Shown: piece after piece, positions 8,715 through 16,814 of the stretch | Layout of the letters: every line of letters starts with the position of its first letter | How positions within the stretch are numbered: position 1 is the stretch's first letter | Source: Belnapia arida | Lineage (GTDB): Bacteria > Pseudomonadota > Alphaproteobacteria > Acetobacterales > Acetobacteraceae | DNA length: 64,000 bases | Assembly: GCF_016773205.1 (NCBI RefSeq) | Contig: NZ_JAETWB010000010.1 | Location: 1-64,000 of the forward strand | Reading direction: 5' to 3' | The notes under the pieces: model-generated | What the model was told of the DNA's origin: nothing | What the model saw: only the letters and a program-made list of their open reading frames with translations | Database searches by the model: none | Made by a program: the position numbers and the translations under genes

Positions 8715-10046
8715 ATGAGCGCTGCCATCGATGACCGCCGGAACAGCCTCGACCTGCCGGGCGCGGTCGAGGCGGCGCGCACCGCCTATGCGGCGAAGCG
8801 GCCGCTCAGCGCGGCGCTGCACGAGCAGGCGCTCGAAGTGCTCGGCGGCGGCAATACCCGCAGCGTCATCGCCTATTCACCCTTCCCGACATCGATGACG
8901 CGGGGCGAGGACTGCCGGCTCTGGGATCTCGACGGCCATGAGTATCTCGACCTCTGCGGCGAATACACCGCCGGGCTGTTCGGCCATTCCGAGCCGCGCA
9001 TCCATGCGGTGCTGCACGACGTGCTGCGGCGCGGCATCAACTTCGCCTCGGTCGGGCCGGGCGAGGAGCGGCTGGCGCGGCTGCTCTGCGGGCGCTTCCC
9101 CTCGCTGGAGCGGGTCCGCTTCACCAACAGCGGCACCGAGGCGAACCTGATGGCGCTGACCGCGGCGCGGGCCCTCACCGGCCGCCCGAAGGTCATGGCC
9201 TTCCGCGGCGGCTACCATGGCGGCGTGCTGACCTTCCCCTTCGCCGGCAGCAGCCCGGCGGCGCTGCCGCTGCCCTTCGTGATGGCGGATTACAACGATG
9301 CCGCCGGCGCGGCCGCCGCCGCGCGGGAGCATGGCGCGGAACTGGCGGCGATCATCGTGGAGCCGATGCTGGGCTCCGGCGGCTGCATCCCGGCGGAGCC
9401 GGCCTTCCTCGCCGCGCTCCGGGCGGTGGCGGACGAGACCGGCGCGCTGCTGATCTTCGACGAGGTGATGACCAGCCGCCACGCGGCCGGCGGAATGCAG
9501 GCGCGGCTCGGCATCACGCCCGACATGACGACGCTCGGCAAGTACATCGCCGGCGGCATGTCCTTCGGCGCCTTCGGCGGGCGGGCGGATGTGATGGCGC
9601 AGTTCGGCGGCAAGCTTGCCCATGCCGGCACCTTCAACAACAACGTGCTGTCGATGAATGCCGGCGTCGTGGCGATGGGCGAGATCTTCACCGCTGAGGC
9701 GGCGGAGGCGCTGTACCGGCGCGGCGAGGCGCTGTGCGCGCGGCTGAACGGGCTGGCCGAGGCGGCCGGGGTGCCGCTCGGCTTCACCGGCATCGGCTCG
9801 ATGCTGACCGTGCATTTCCGCCGGCCGGCGCCGGGGCGGCCCTATGCATCGACCCCGGGCGAGGAGCAGCTGCGCGAGCTGTTCTTCTTCGACATGCTGG
9901 AAGCCGGCATCTACCTCGCCCGGCGCGGCATGGTGGCGCTGAGCCTGCCGGTGGGCGAGGCGGAGCTGGACCGCTTCGCCGCCGCCGTCGCAGGCTTCAT
10001 CGAGCACCGCGCGGAGTTGCTTCGCGCTGGGGGAGTTGGCGGCTGA
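8715..10046 (+). CDS. Class III aminotransferase, glutamate-1-semialdehyde aminomutase type
   Basis: A 443-residue PLP enzyme with fold type I motifs: TNSGTEANLMA for the phosphate-binding region, IIVEPMLGSGG, the cofactor Asp in LIFDEVMTSR, and the PLP lysine in TLGKYIAGG. It resembles glutamate-1-semialdehyde 2,1-aminomutase, but such catabolic paralogues are usually amino acid aminotransferases or racemase-like enzymes. The context (GntR-FCD regulator, coupled amino-acid-binding protein) argues against a tetrapyrrole role. The start at 8715 gives the usual N-terminus; the frame is open 19 codons upstream. Its stop overlaps the next start (TGATG). Confidence 0.88.
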   Translation: MSAAIDDRRNSLDLPGAVEAARTAYAAKRPLSAALHEQALEVLGGGNTRSVIAYSPFPTSMTRGEDCRLWDLDGHEYLDLCGEYTAGLFGHSEPRIHAVLHDVLRRGINFASVGPGEERLARLLCGRFPSLERVRFTNSGTEANLMALTAARALTGRPKVMAFRGGYHGGVLTFPFAGSSPAALPLPFVMADYNDAAGAAAAAREHGAELAAIIVEPMLGSGGCIPAEPAFLAALRAVADETGALLIFDEVMTSRHAAGGMQARLGITPDMTTLGKYIAGGMSFGAFGGRADVMAQFGGKLAHAGTFNNNVLSMNAGVVAMGEIFTAEAAEALYRRGEALCARLNGLAEAAGVPLGFTGIGSMLTVHFRRPAPGRPYASTPGEEQLRELFFFDMLEAGIYLARRGMVALSLPVGEAELDRFAAAVAGFIEHRAELLRAGGVGG

Positions 10047-11062
10047 TGCGGCTCTCGATCCTCTCCCTCCTCGCGGCGGGCCTGCTGGGCCTTGCCGCGC
10101 CGGCAAGCGCCGGCCCGACCCTGGACGCAGTGCGGCAGAACGGCGCCGTGCGCTGCGGCGTGCCCTCCGGCGTCGCCGGCATGGCCCGCCCGGATTCGCA
10201 GGGCCGCTGGGTCGGGCTGCATGCCGATATCTGCCGCGCGATCGCGGCGGCGGCGCTGGGCGATGCCGACAAGGTGCGCTTCGTGCCCCTCACGGCGCAG
10301 AGCCGCTTCACCGCCGTGCAGAGCGGCGAAGTGGATGTGCTCGTCTATCTCACCGCCCTGACGCTGTCGCGCGATGCGACCCTCGGCCTCAGCATCGTGG
10401 CGCCGCCCTACTTCTACACCGGCCAGGGCTTCCTGGTGCGCCGCAGCCTCAACATCACGCGCGCGGCCGAACTCGACGGCGCGACGGTCTGCGCCACCCA
10501 GGGCAGCGTCGTCGAGCGGAACCTGAACGACTTCGCCCAGCGCTCCAACATCCGGCTGACGACCATCGCCTTCGACACCCAGCCGAACGTCATCGCCGCC
10601 TTCTTCGCCGGGCGGTGCGATGCCATCAGCAACGACATGATCAGCCTCAGCGCCAACCGGCTCGCCGCGCCCGACCCGGATGCGGTGGTGCTGCTGCCGG
10701 AGCTGATCGCCAAGGAGCCGCACGGCGCCATGGTGCGCAACGGCGATGGCGAATGGGCGCTGCTGGTGCGCTGGACCATTTCCGCCCTGATCCAGGCGGA
10801 GGAATTCGGCTTGACGCGCGAGACCGTGGTGGCGGCACGCGCGAGCACCACCGACCCACAAATCCGCCGCTTCCTGGGGCTCAACGAGAATGTCGGCGCC
10901 GGGCTCGGGCTGCGCGACGACTGGGCCTTCCAGGTCGTCCGGCAGGTGGGCGACTACGGCTCGCTCTACGAGCGCCATGTCGGCGCGCGGGGGCTCGGGT
11001 TGGAGCGGGGCCTGAACCGCCTTTGGAACCAGGGCGGGATGATGATGAGCTGGCTCTGGTAA
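10046..11062 (+). CDS. Amino-acid ABC transporter substrate-binding protein
   Basis: A 338-residue periplasmic protein of the polar amino-acid family (SBP_bac_3, AapJ/BztA-like). A Sec signal peptide (SILSLLAAGLLGLAAPASAG) is followed by the family opening VRCGVPSG and the mid-protein CATQGSV region. It binds an amino acid and normally hands it to an ABC permease, but none is encoded nearby. It is coupled to the aminotransferase by a one-base stop/start overlap, suggesting both act on the same substrate. A paralogue of almost equal length lies at 14416-15435. Confidence 0.88.
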   Translation: MRLSILSLLAAGLLGLAAPASAGPTLDAVRQNGAVRCGVPSGVAGMARPDSQGRWVGLHADICRAIAAAALGDADKVRFVPLTAQSRFTAVQSGEVDVLVYLTALTLSRDATLGLSIVAPPYFYTGQGFLVRRSLNITRAAELDGATVCATQGSVVERNLNDFAQRSNIRLTTIAFDTQPNVIAAFFAGRCDAISNDMISLSANRLAAPDPDAVVLLPELIAKEPHGAMVRNGDGEWALLVRWTISALIQAEEFGLTRETVVAARASTTDPQIRRFLGLNENVGAGLGLRDDWAFQVVRQVGDYGSLYERHVGARGLGLERGLNRLWNQGGMMMSWLW

Positions 11063-11072
11063 GGGGCCGGTG

Positions 11073-11360
11073 TCAGCGCTGCTGCTGCTGCTGCGGCGGG
11101 CGGCGCGGACGGGGCCGGGGCGCGGCCGCCTCGCCTCCGCCCGGCATGGCCGGGGCGGCGCCGCGGCCGAGGCGGCGGCGGGCCTGCTCGTCCCAGGAGC
11201 GGACATCGGCCCAGAAATCCCCCGGCTCCACCGTCAGCGGCGGCTGGCCGCCCGGTGGGGGGCCGCCTGGCGAGGCGCCGGGCCGTGGCTGCGGCTGGGC
11301 CGCGGCCGGCAGGACCAGGCCGAGCGCCAGCGCGAGACCTGCCCAGAACTGCTTCGTCAC
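11073..11360 (-). CDS. Small Pro/Gln-rich exported protein
   Basis: A 95-residue protein with a Sec signal peptide (TKQFWAGLALALGLVLPAAAQ) and a mature part of about 74 residues rich in Pro, Gly and Arg that ends in a run of five Gln. The Gln run is encoded by a short CTG/CAG repeat near 11084. The middle part (EPGDFWADVRSWDEQARRRL) is the only segment that looks folded. Function unknown. It is convergent with the binding-protein gene, with a gap of 10 bases. Confidence 0.6.
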   Translation of the reverse strand: MTKQFWAGLALALGLVLPAAAQPQPRPGASPGGPPPGGQPPLTVEPGDFWADVRSWDEQARRRLGRGAAPAMPGGGEAAAPRPRPRRPPQQQQQR

Positions 11361-11420
11361 CCACTCCTCCCCCGGCTGCGGCCGCTTACTTCGCCAGGGC
11401 GGGCCGTGGGTGCAAGGGGG

Positions 11421-12707
11421 TCAGCCGGCCGGGCGTGCCCCGCACCAGTCGGCGATGAAGGCGGCGATGGCGAGCGTCGTCTGCTTCAGGTGGTCGAGGC
11501 TGGTCCGCTCGTCGAAGGCATGGGCCCCCTCCCCCTTCGGCCCGTAGCAGAGCCCGGGGATGCCGAAATAGAGGCCGTAGAAGCGGGTGTCGTTCACTGC
11601 CGTGGTGATGCGGGCCGGCATCTCCTCGCCGAAGACCTGGGCATGGGCGCGGGCCAGCACCGCCTCCGCCTCGCTGCCCGGCTCCAGGACGTAGCCATCG
11701 GCGAGGAAGCCGTGCCACTCGACCGAGGGCGGGTTGTTGGCGAGGAAATTGTCGCCGCGCGCCGCCTCGGCGACGCAGCGTTCGACGCCGCGCTGGATCT
11801 CGGCGACATCGGCGCCGGGCAGGAGGCCGATGCGGCAATCGACCTCGCACCAGGCAGGCGTGCTGCTGGCCCAGTCGCCGCCGCGGATGATGCCGGGGTT
11901 GAATTTCAGCGGGCTCTCGATGCCGTTGTACCATTCGTGGTGGCGGGCGGCCTCGTTCAGCGTGGCGGTGTGGGACTGCAACGCCTGGATCAGGTGGTAG
12001 GCGGAGAGGATGGCGTTGCTGCCGCTCTGGGCGACCGCGACATGCACCGGGATGCCGCGCACCTTAATGCGGAACCAGAGCGTGCCGGTATGGGCGCGGG
12101 TGATAGTGCCACCCGTCGGCTCCGGCACCAGCGCGGCCTCGGCGCGGTAGCCGCGGAGCAGGGTCGAGAGGGCGCCGTTGCCGGTGCTCTCCTCCTCGGT
12201 GACGGTCTGGAGGTGGACATCGGCGGCGGGTTCGAGCCCGGCCGACTTCAGCGAGTCCATGGCGAAGACCATGGCGGCGACGCCGGACTTCATGTCATGC
12301 GCGCCGCGGCCGTACATCCAGCCGTCCTTGATGGTGGCGCTGTAGGGCGGGTAGGTCCACATCTCGACAGGGCCCTCGGGCACCACGTCGATATGGCCCT
12401 GGAGGATGAGGCTGCGGCCGGTCGGCTTCTCGGCGCGATGGGTGGCGACGACCTGGACGGAGCGGTCGGGGTCGGCCTCGACCATCGGGCTGGCCTTGAG
12501 GTGGCTGGCGAGCGGGACATCAGCGAGGGTGAAGCGGTCCACCGCATAGCCGCGGGCGGCGAGCTGGCGGGCCATCCAGTCCTGCAGCGGCGCCTCGTTG
12601 CCGCGGGTGGAGGGGAAGCGGACGAGATCGGCGAGGAAGGCGGTCTCGCGCTCGAAATTCGCATCCACCGCGGCGGCGAGGCGGGCGAGCAGGGCGGCGT
12701 CGGGCAT
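11421..12707 (-). CDS. M20-family peptidase / ArgE-DapE type deacylase
   Basis: A 428-residue metal-dependent amidohydrolase. Visible zinc-site motifs are GHIDVVPEG (His and the catalytic Asp), GRGAHDMKSG (bridging Asp) and TVTEEESTG (general base Glu and metal Glu). The dimerisation lid with its HVAVAQSG stretch lies in the middle. It hydrolyses an N-acyl bond of an amino acid or a small peptide-like bond; the substrate cannot be read from sequence. The neighbouring peptide-binding and amino-acid-binding proteins fit a role in using acylated amino acids or peptides. Confidence 0.88.
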   Translation of the reverse strand: MPDAALLARLAAAVDANFERETAFLADLVRFPSTRGNEAPLQDWMARQLAARGYAVDRFTLADVPLASHLKASPMVEADPDRSVQVVATHRAEKPTGRSLILQGHIDVVPEGPVEMWTYPPYSATIKDGWMYGRGAHDMKSGVAAMVFAMDSLKSAGLEPAADVHLQTVTEEESTGNGALSTLLRGYRAEAALVPEPTGGTITRAHTGTLWFRIKVRGIPVHVAVAQSGSNAILSAYHLIQALQSHTATLNEAARHHEWYNGIESPLKFNPGIIRGGDWASSTPAWCEVDCRIGLLPGADVAEIQRGVERCVAEAARGDNFLANNPPSVEWHGFLADGYVLEPGSEAEAVLARAHAQVFGEEMPARITTAVNDTRFYGLYFGIPGLCYGPKGEGAHAFDERTSLDHLKQTTLAIAAFIADWCGARPAG

Positions 12708-12759
12708 GCGAAGCTTCTCCGTGGCGATGCCGCAGCATGCGCCGGGCCGCGCGCCCGCG

Positions 12760-14325
12760 CTACTGCACGGGGCGGGCGTATAGCGCGGTGGTGTGGTTCA
12801 CCGGGCTCGGCTCGTAGGTCACCTTGTCGCGCCGCGCGGCCCAGGTATTGCGGAGGAAGATGATCGGCAGCACGCCCTTGTCCTCCAGCAGGGCCTGCGC
12901 GGCCTGCTGGGTGAGGATCTCGCGCCGCTCCGGGTCCATGGTGGTCAGCGCCTCGGCCAGCGGCGCGTCCATGGCGGGGTTGGAGTAGCGCTGGCGGTTG
13001 AAGGGGCCATGGCCGAGCTCCGGGTTCCGCGTCATCGCCACCTGGCGCATCGGGTTGATGGTCAGGTAGCTGCTGAAATAGGTCATGAAGAGCGAGAATT
13101 CGCGGTTGGTGGCGCGGGTGAAGAGCGTCGCCGGCGGCAGCGTCTCGACCGAGGTCTCGATGCCGATTCGGGTGAAGGACTGCGCGAGCGCCTGGAGCAG
13201 CCCGTCATCGCCGGGGAAGAAGCCGTTCGGGCCGTGGATGGTCAGGCGGAAGCCCCCCGGGTAGCCGGCCTCGGCCAGCAGGGCGCGGGCGCGGGCCGGC
13301 TCATGCGGCAGGGGCGGCAGGTCGGGCAGGCGGTGCGCGGCGATGGGGGCGGCGAACTGGTCGGCGGCGCGGGCCTGGCCGTGGTAGAGACGTTCCGCGA
13401 TCGCCTCGCGCGGGATGGCGAGCGACAGCGCCTCGCGCACCCGCCGGTCGGCGAGCGGGTTGCGCGGCAGGGGCCGGCCCTGGCGGTCGGTGGCGAAGGG
13501 CGTCGTCTCCCGCATCGCATCCGGGGCGAGGTAGACGAAGGTCACGCTGTCCACGCTGAAGAGTGCGAAGCGCGGGTCGCGCTCCAGCCGGGGCATGTCC
13601 TGCATGGGGACGTAGTCGATCAGGTCCGCCTCGCCGGTCAGCAGCGCCGCCATGCGGGAGCCGCCCTGCGGAATGTAGCGGAAGGTCACGCGGTCCCAGG
13701 GCTCGGCGGGGCCCCAGTATTCCGGGTTGCGCGTCACCTCCAGCCGCTCGTTCGGCAGCCAGGCGGCGTAGCGGTAGGGGCCGGTGCCGATGGCCAGCCG
13801 CCCGGTGTTGAAGTCGGAGGTGGACGGGCTCGGGCCATGCACCTTGCGCGAGAGGATGGCCGGCGCCGCCAGGTCGATGGGCATCAGCGGGTTCGGCTCC
13901 CGCGTGCGGAGGATGACGGTCTGCGGGTCCTTGATCTCGACCGCGCTGATGGTCCGTACCGCCGGGGTGAAGAGGGCCGGGCTGTTCGGCACGGTGGGGA
14001 CGCGGGCGAAGGTGTAGGCGATGTCCTCCGCCTCGAAGGGCGTGCCGTCGTGGAAGCGCACCCCCCGGCGCAGCTTCACCTCCCAGGTCAACGGGTCGAT
14101 CAGGCGGAGGCTCTCGGCGAGGCGCGGCTGGGGGCGGGCCTGGTTGTCGAGCTCGAACAGCGCCTCGAAGATCTGCCGCAGCACCATGTTGTTGTTGGTG
14201 GTGTTGTGGAAATGCGGGTCGAGCGCGCTGGGCGGCGTCTGTGCCGCGATCACCAGGTTGCGCTGCGCCGCCGCGGGTGCTGCGATGCAGAACGCTAGCG
14301 CCGCCGCCATGAAGCAATGGTGCAT
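12760..14325 (-). CDS. Peptide/nickel-type ABC substrate-binding protein
   Basis: A 521-residue periplasmic protein of the SBP_bac_5 (DppA/OppA) family. It has a short Sec signal peptide ending AAPAAAQ, the early ALDPHFHNT motif, and the family hallmark LTWEVKLRRGVRFHDGTPF near residue 80. It would bind a di- or oligopeptide or a similar ligand. No permease or ATPase gene accompanies it. It lies upstream of the M20 deacylase on the same strand with a gap of about 50 bases, so the two may form an operon for uptake and cleavage. Confidence 0.88.
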   Translation of the reverse strand: MHHCFMAAALAFCIAAPAAAQRNLVIAAQTPPSALDPHFHNTTNNNMVLRQIFEALFELDNQARPQPRLAESLRLIDPLTWEVKLRRGVRFHDGTPFEAEDIAYTFARVPTVPNSPALFTPAVRTISAVEIKDPQTVILRTREPNPLMPIDLAAPAILSRKVHGPSPSTSDFNTGRLAIGTGPYRYAAWLPNERLEVTRNPEYWGPAEPWDRVTFRYIPQGGSRMAALLTGEADLIDYVPMQDMPRLERDPRFALFSVDSVTFVYLAPDAMRETTPFATDRQGRPLPRNPLADRRVREALSLAIPREAIAERLYHGQARAADQFAAPIAAHRLPDLPPLPHEPARARALLAEAGYPGGFRLTIHGPNGFFPGDDGLLQALAQSFTRIGIETSVETLPPATLFTRATNREFSLFMTYFSSYLTINPMRQVAMTRNPELGHGPFNRQRYSNPAMDAPLAEALTTMDPERREILTQQAAQALLEDKGVLPIIFLRNTWAARRDKVTYEPSPVNHTTALYARPVQ

Positions 14326-14415
14326 GGAAGCCTCCCGTCGTGCCGGTCTGTCGCCGGCCTCCTGGGGGAAGCGTGAGGCGCGGGCCGGGCCCGCGTCAAG
14401 CCGCCTCGCGCGGCC

Positions 14416-15435
14416 TCACCGGATGGGCGGCGCGTATTGCAGCCCGCCTTGGGTCCAGAGGCCGTTGATGCCTCGCTGGATGCCGAGCGGGGTGATGTTG
14501 CGTTCCCATACCTCGCCGAGATTGCCGACCTGGCGGATGATCTTCACCGCCCAGTCGTTCTCGATGCCCATAGCCCGGCCGAACTCCCCGGTGCGGCCGA
14601 GCAGGCGCTGGATGTCGGGGTTCGGGCTCGCCATGAAGCTGTCGATGTTCTGGCTGGTGATGCCGTACTCCTCCGCCGTCACCATGGCGAAGTGCGACCA
14701 GCGGACGATGTCGAAGAAGCGCCAGTCGCCCTTGCGCACCAGGGCGCCGAGCGGCTCCTTCGAAATGATCTCGGGCAGCAGCACGAAGTCGCCGCTGTTG
14801 CCCTGGGCAGCGCGGAAGGACGCGAGCGAGGAGGCGTCGTTGGTGTAGGCGTCGCAGCGGCCGCTGACGAAGGCGGCGCGCAACTCCTCGACCTGCTCGA
14901 TGATGACGGGGGTGAAGCGCAGATTGTGGGTGCGGAACCAGTCGGCGAGGTTGAGCTCCGTCGTGGTGCCGGGCTGGACGCAGATTGTGGCGCCGTCGAG
15001 CTGGCGGGCGGAGGTGACGCCGGAGGATTTCCGCACCATGAAGCCCTGGCCGTCGTAGAAATTGATGCTGGCGAAGGCGAGGCCGAGCTGCGCCTCGCGC
15101 CCCAGGCTCCAGGTGGTGTTGCGGACCAGCAGGTCGACCTCGCCGGATTGCAGGGCGGTGAAGCGCACCTGCGTCGTCGTGGGGACGAAGCGGACCTTGC
15201 CGGCATCGCCGAGGATGGCGGCGGCGACGGAGCGGCAGGCATCGACATCGATGCCGCGGAAGACGCCGCGCGCATCGGGCACGGCGAAGCCGATCGCATT
15301 GACCGAGACGCCGCAGATGACGAGGCCGCGCGCCTTGATGGCGGCCACGGTGTCGGCGCCGTTCTGGGGCTGGGCCTTGGCCTGGGCCAGGGCGGCGAGC
15401 CCGAGGCAGAGACCGAGAAGCAGCTTGCGCATCAT
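14416..15435 (-). CDS. Amino-acid ABC transporter substrate-binding protein, second copy
   Basis: A 339-residue SBP_bac_3 protein with a Sec signal peptide (RKLLLGLCLGLAALAQAKAQ). It resembles the protein at 10046 along its whole length, for example in the VRFVP...RFTALQSGEVD segment and in the C-terminal WERNI...GLW region. Three ATGs lie within ten bases. I chose the one at 15435 because GGGAGA sits about six bases upstream. No permease is adjacent. Confidence 0.87.
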   Translation of the reverse strand: MMRKLLLGLCLGLAALAQAKAQPQNGADTVAAIKARGLVICGVSVNAIGFAVPDARGVFRGIDVDACRSVAAAILGDAGKVRFVPTTTQVRFTALQSGEVDLLVRNTTWSLGREAQLGLAFASINFYDGQGFMVRKSSGVTSARQLDGATICVQPGTTTELNLADWFRTHNLRFTPVIIEQVEELRAAFVSGRCDAYTNDASSLASFRAAQGNSGDFVLLPEIISKEPLGALVRKGDWRFFDIVRWSHFAMVTAEEYGITSQNIDSFMASPNPDIQRLLGRTGEFGRAMGIENDWAVKIIRQVGNLGEVWERNITPLGIQRGINGLWTQGGLQYAPPIR

Positions 15436-15566
15436 GCCCATTCTCCCTGGCGGCAAGGAAGCTTCGCCGGGGGATGGCGGGGGGCGCAAGCCTTTCCCTG
15501 GCGCCGAGCTTTGGCCTAATCTCCTCGGCAACGGGGCCGAAGCCCCCGACCGAGGGAACCCTTGCC

Positions 15567-16454
15567 ATGAACCTCTCCATCCGTCCCGCCAACCCGGCCC
15601 GCCCCGATTTCGTCGGCGAGGTCTCGGGCATCGACCTGCGGCAGCCGATCGGTGCCGCCGAGGCCGCGGCGATCGACGCCGGGATGGATCGCTACGCGGT
15701 GCTCGTCTTCCGCGACCAGCCGATCGACGACCAGCAGCAGGTCGCCTTCAGCCGGCATTTCGGCGAGCTGGAGCTGGCGACGGGCGACATCGTCCAGGGC
15801 CAGGCGCGGCGGCTGTCGATGGAGATCAACGACATCTCCAACCTCGAGCGCGACGGCACGGTGATGGCGCGGGACGACCGCAAGCGGCTGTTCAGCCTCG
15901 GCAACATGCTCTGGCACAGCGACAGCAGCTTCAAGCCGACGCCGGCGAAGTATTCGCTGCTCTCGGCGCGGGTGATCCCGGGCGGCGGCGGCAACACGGA
16001 ATTCGCCGACATGCGGGCGGCCTGGGATGCGCTCGACGATGAGATGAAGGCGATGGTGCGCGACCTCGTCTGCGAGCACAGCCAGATCTACTCGCGCGGC
16101 GTGCTCGGCTTCACCGACTTCACGTTGGAGGAGCTGGAGAAGTGGCGGCCGGTGCCGCAGCGGCTGGTGCGGCGGCATCCGAGGACGGGGCGGCTTTCGC
16201 TCTTTCTCTCGGCCCATGCGGGGGCGATCCAGGGCTGGCCGGTGCCGGAGGCGCGGGCCCTGCTGCGCGACCTCAACGAGCATGCGACGGGGCGGGAGTT
16301 CGTCCACGCCCATGTGTGGCGGCCGCATGACCTGGTGATGTGGGACAACCGGGCGACGATGCACCGGGCGCGGCGGTATGATTCGACCAAGGTGCGGGAC
16401 CTGCACCGCACCACCGTCGCCGACGTGGCGCCGACCCTGGAGCAGGCGGCCTGA
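15567..16454 (+). CDS. TauD/TfdA-family Fe(II)/2-oxoglutarate dioxygenase
   Basis: A 295-residue non-haem iron oxygenase. The HxD iron ligands are in LWHSDSSF, the distal His in NRATMHRARRY, and the 2-oxoglutarate-binding Arg probably follows in ARRYDSTKVRDLHRTT. The C-terminal LHRTTVADVAPT is a common family ending. The class hydroxylates small substrates such as taurine, 2,4-D and related acids; the substrate here is unknown. The start at 15567 follows GAGGGAACC and fits the family N-terminus. It is divergent from the second amino-acid-binding protein. Confidence 0.87.
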   Translation: MNLSIRPANPARPDFVGEVSGIDLRQPIGAAEAAAIDAGMDRYAVLVFRDQPIDDQQQVAFSRHFGELELATGDIVQGQARRLSMEINDISNLERDGTVMARDDRKRLFSLGNMLWHSDSSFKPTPAKYSLLSARVIPGGGGNTEFADMRAAWDALDDEMKAMVRDLVCEHSQIYSRGVLGFTDFTLEELEKWRPVPQRLVRRHPRTGRLSLFLSAHAGAIQGWPVPEARALLRDLNEHATGREFVHAHVWRPHDLVMWDNRATMHRARRYDSTKVRDLHRTTVADVAPTLEQAA

Positions 16455-16574
16455 TCTCCTTGCCGGGCTTCCCGCGCAAGGCGGTTGGCCCGGGCGGACT
16501 TTCCACAGACCGGGCCACCACGGCGGCCCGGTACCGTTTCGGACATTGGTTTACACCGGTAGGTTCCGCGGAAT

Positions 16575-16590
16575 CCTTGATATATCAAGG
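16575..16590. repeat. Perfect 16-bp AT-rich palindrome
   Basis: CCTTGATATATCAAGG is fully self-complementary. It sits in a very GC-rich region between the dioxygenase and shc genes, about 95 bases from the perfect DnaA box. It could be a regulator operator or an easily melted element. Confidence 0.5.
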
Positions 16591-16684
16591 GTCTGCGCGG
16601 GTAGCTTGCAGATTCCGGATGAAGGCGGGGCGCACGGATCCGCGATCGTTCCGGGCAGCAGGCGCCAGGCTTCGGCCCCCAGAC

Positions 16685-16693
16685 TTATCCACA
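16685..16693 (+). promoter_or_regulatory. Perfect DnaA box
   Basis: TTATCCACA matches the high-affinity DnaA box exactly. A second near-match and two TGTGGAC half-sites lie within 230 bases. Confidence 0.6.
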
Positions 16694-16814
16694 AGTTCGG
16701 GGATAAGGGTGTGGACTGAGATGTGGACGGGTTGCACCGGCGGCAGCCCGGCCTTGCCCTTCCGTCGATCCGCGCCACGGCATGGACCCGCCCGCTGCCG
16801 GGGCCTGGAGGTCC

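Larger units (their letters stand above)
16455..16814. other. Gap with DnaA-box-like cluster and AT-rich palindrome
   Basis: A 360-base convergent gap without a convincing gene. It holds a perfect DnaA box TTATCCACA (16685-16693), a one-mismatch box CTTTCCACA (16499-16507), two direct TGTGGAC copies near 16710 and 16722, and the 16-bp palindrome CCTTGATATATCAAGG (16575-16590), the most AT-rich spot nearby. This is compatible with a replication origin or a DnaA-binding regulatory site, but no origin neighbour genes are seen. Confidence 0.4.

Noticed and set aside
11084-11100. CTG triplet repeat as a contingency locus
   Set aside because: The run is only about five triplets and encodes a harmless C-terminal Gln stretch; not long enough to suggest phase variation.
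16551-16778. 75-codon frame in the gap before shc
   Set aside because: No ribosome-binding site or family resemblance; it covers the DnaA-box region.
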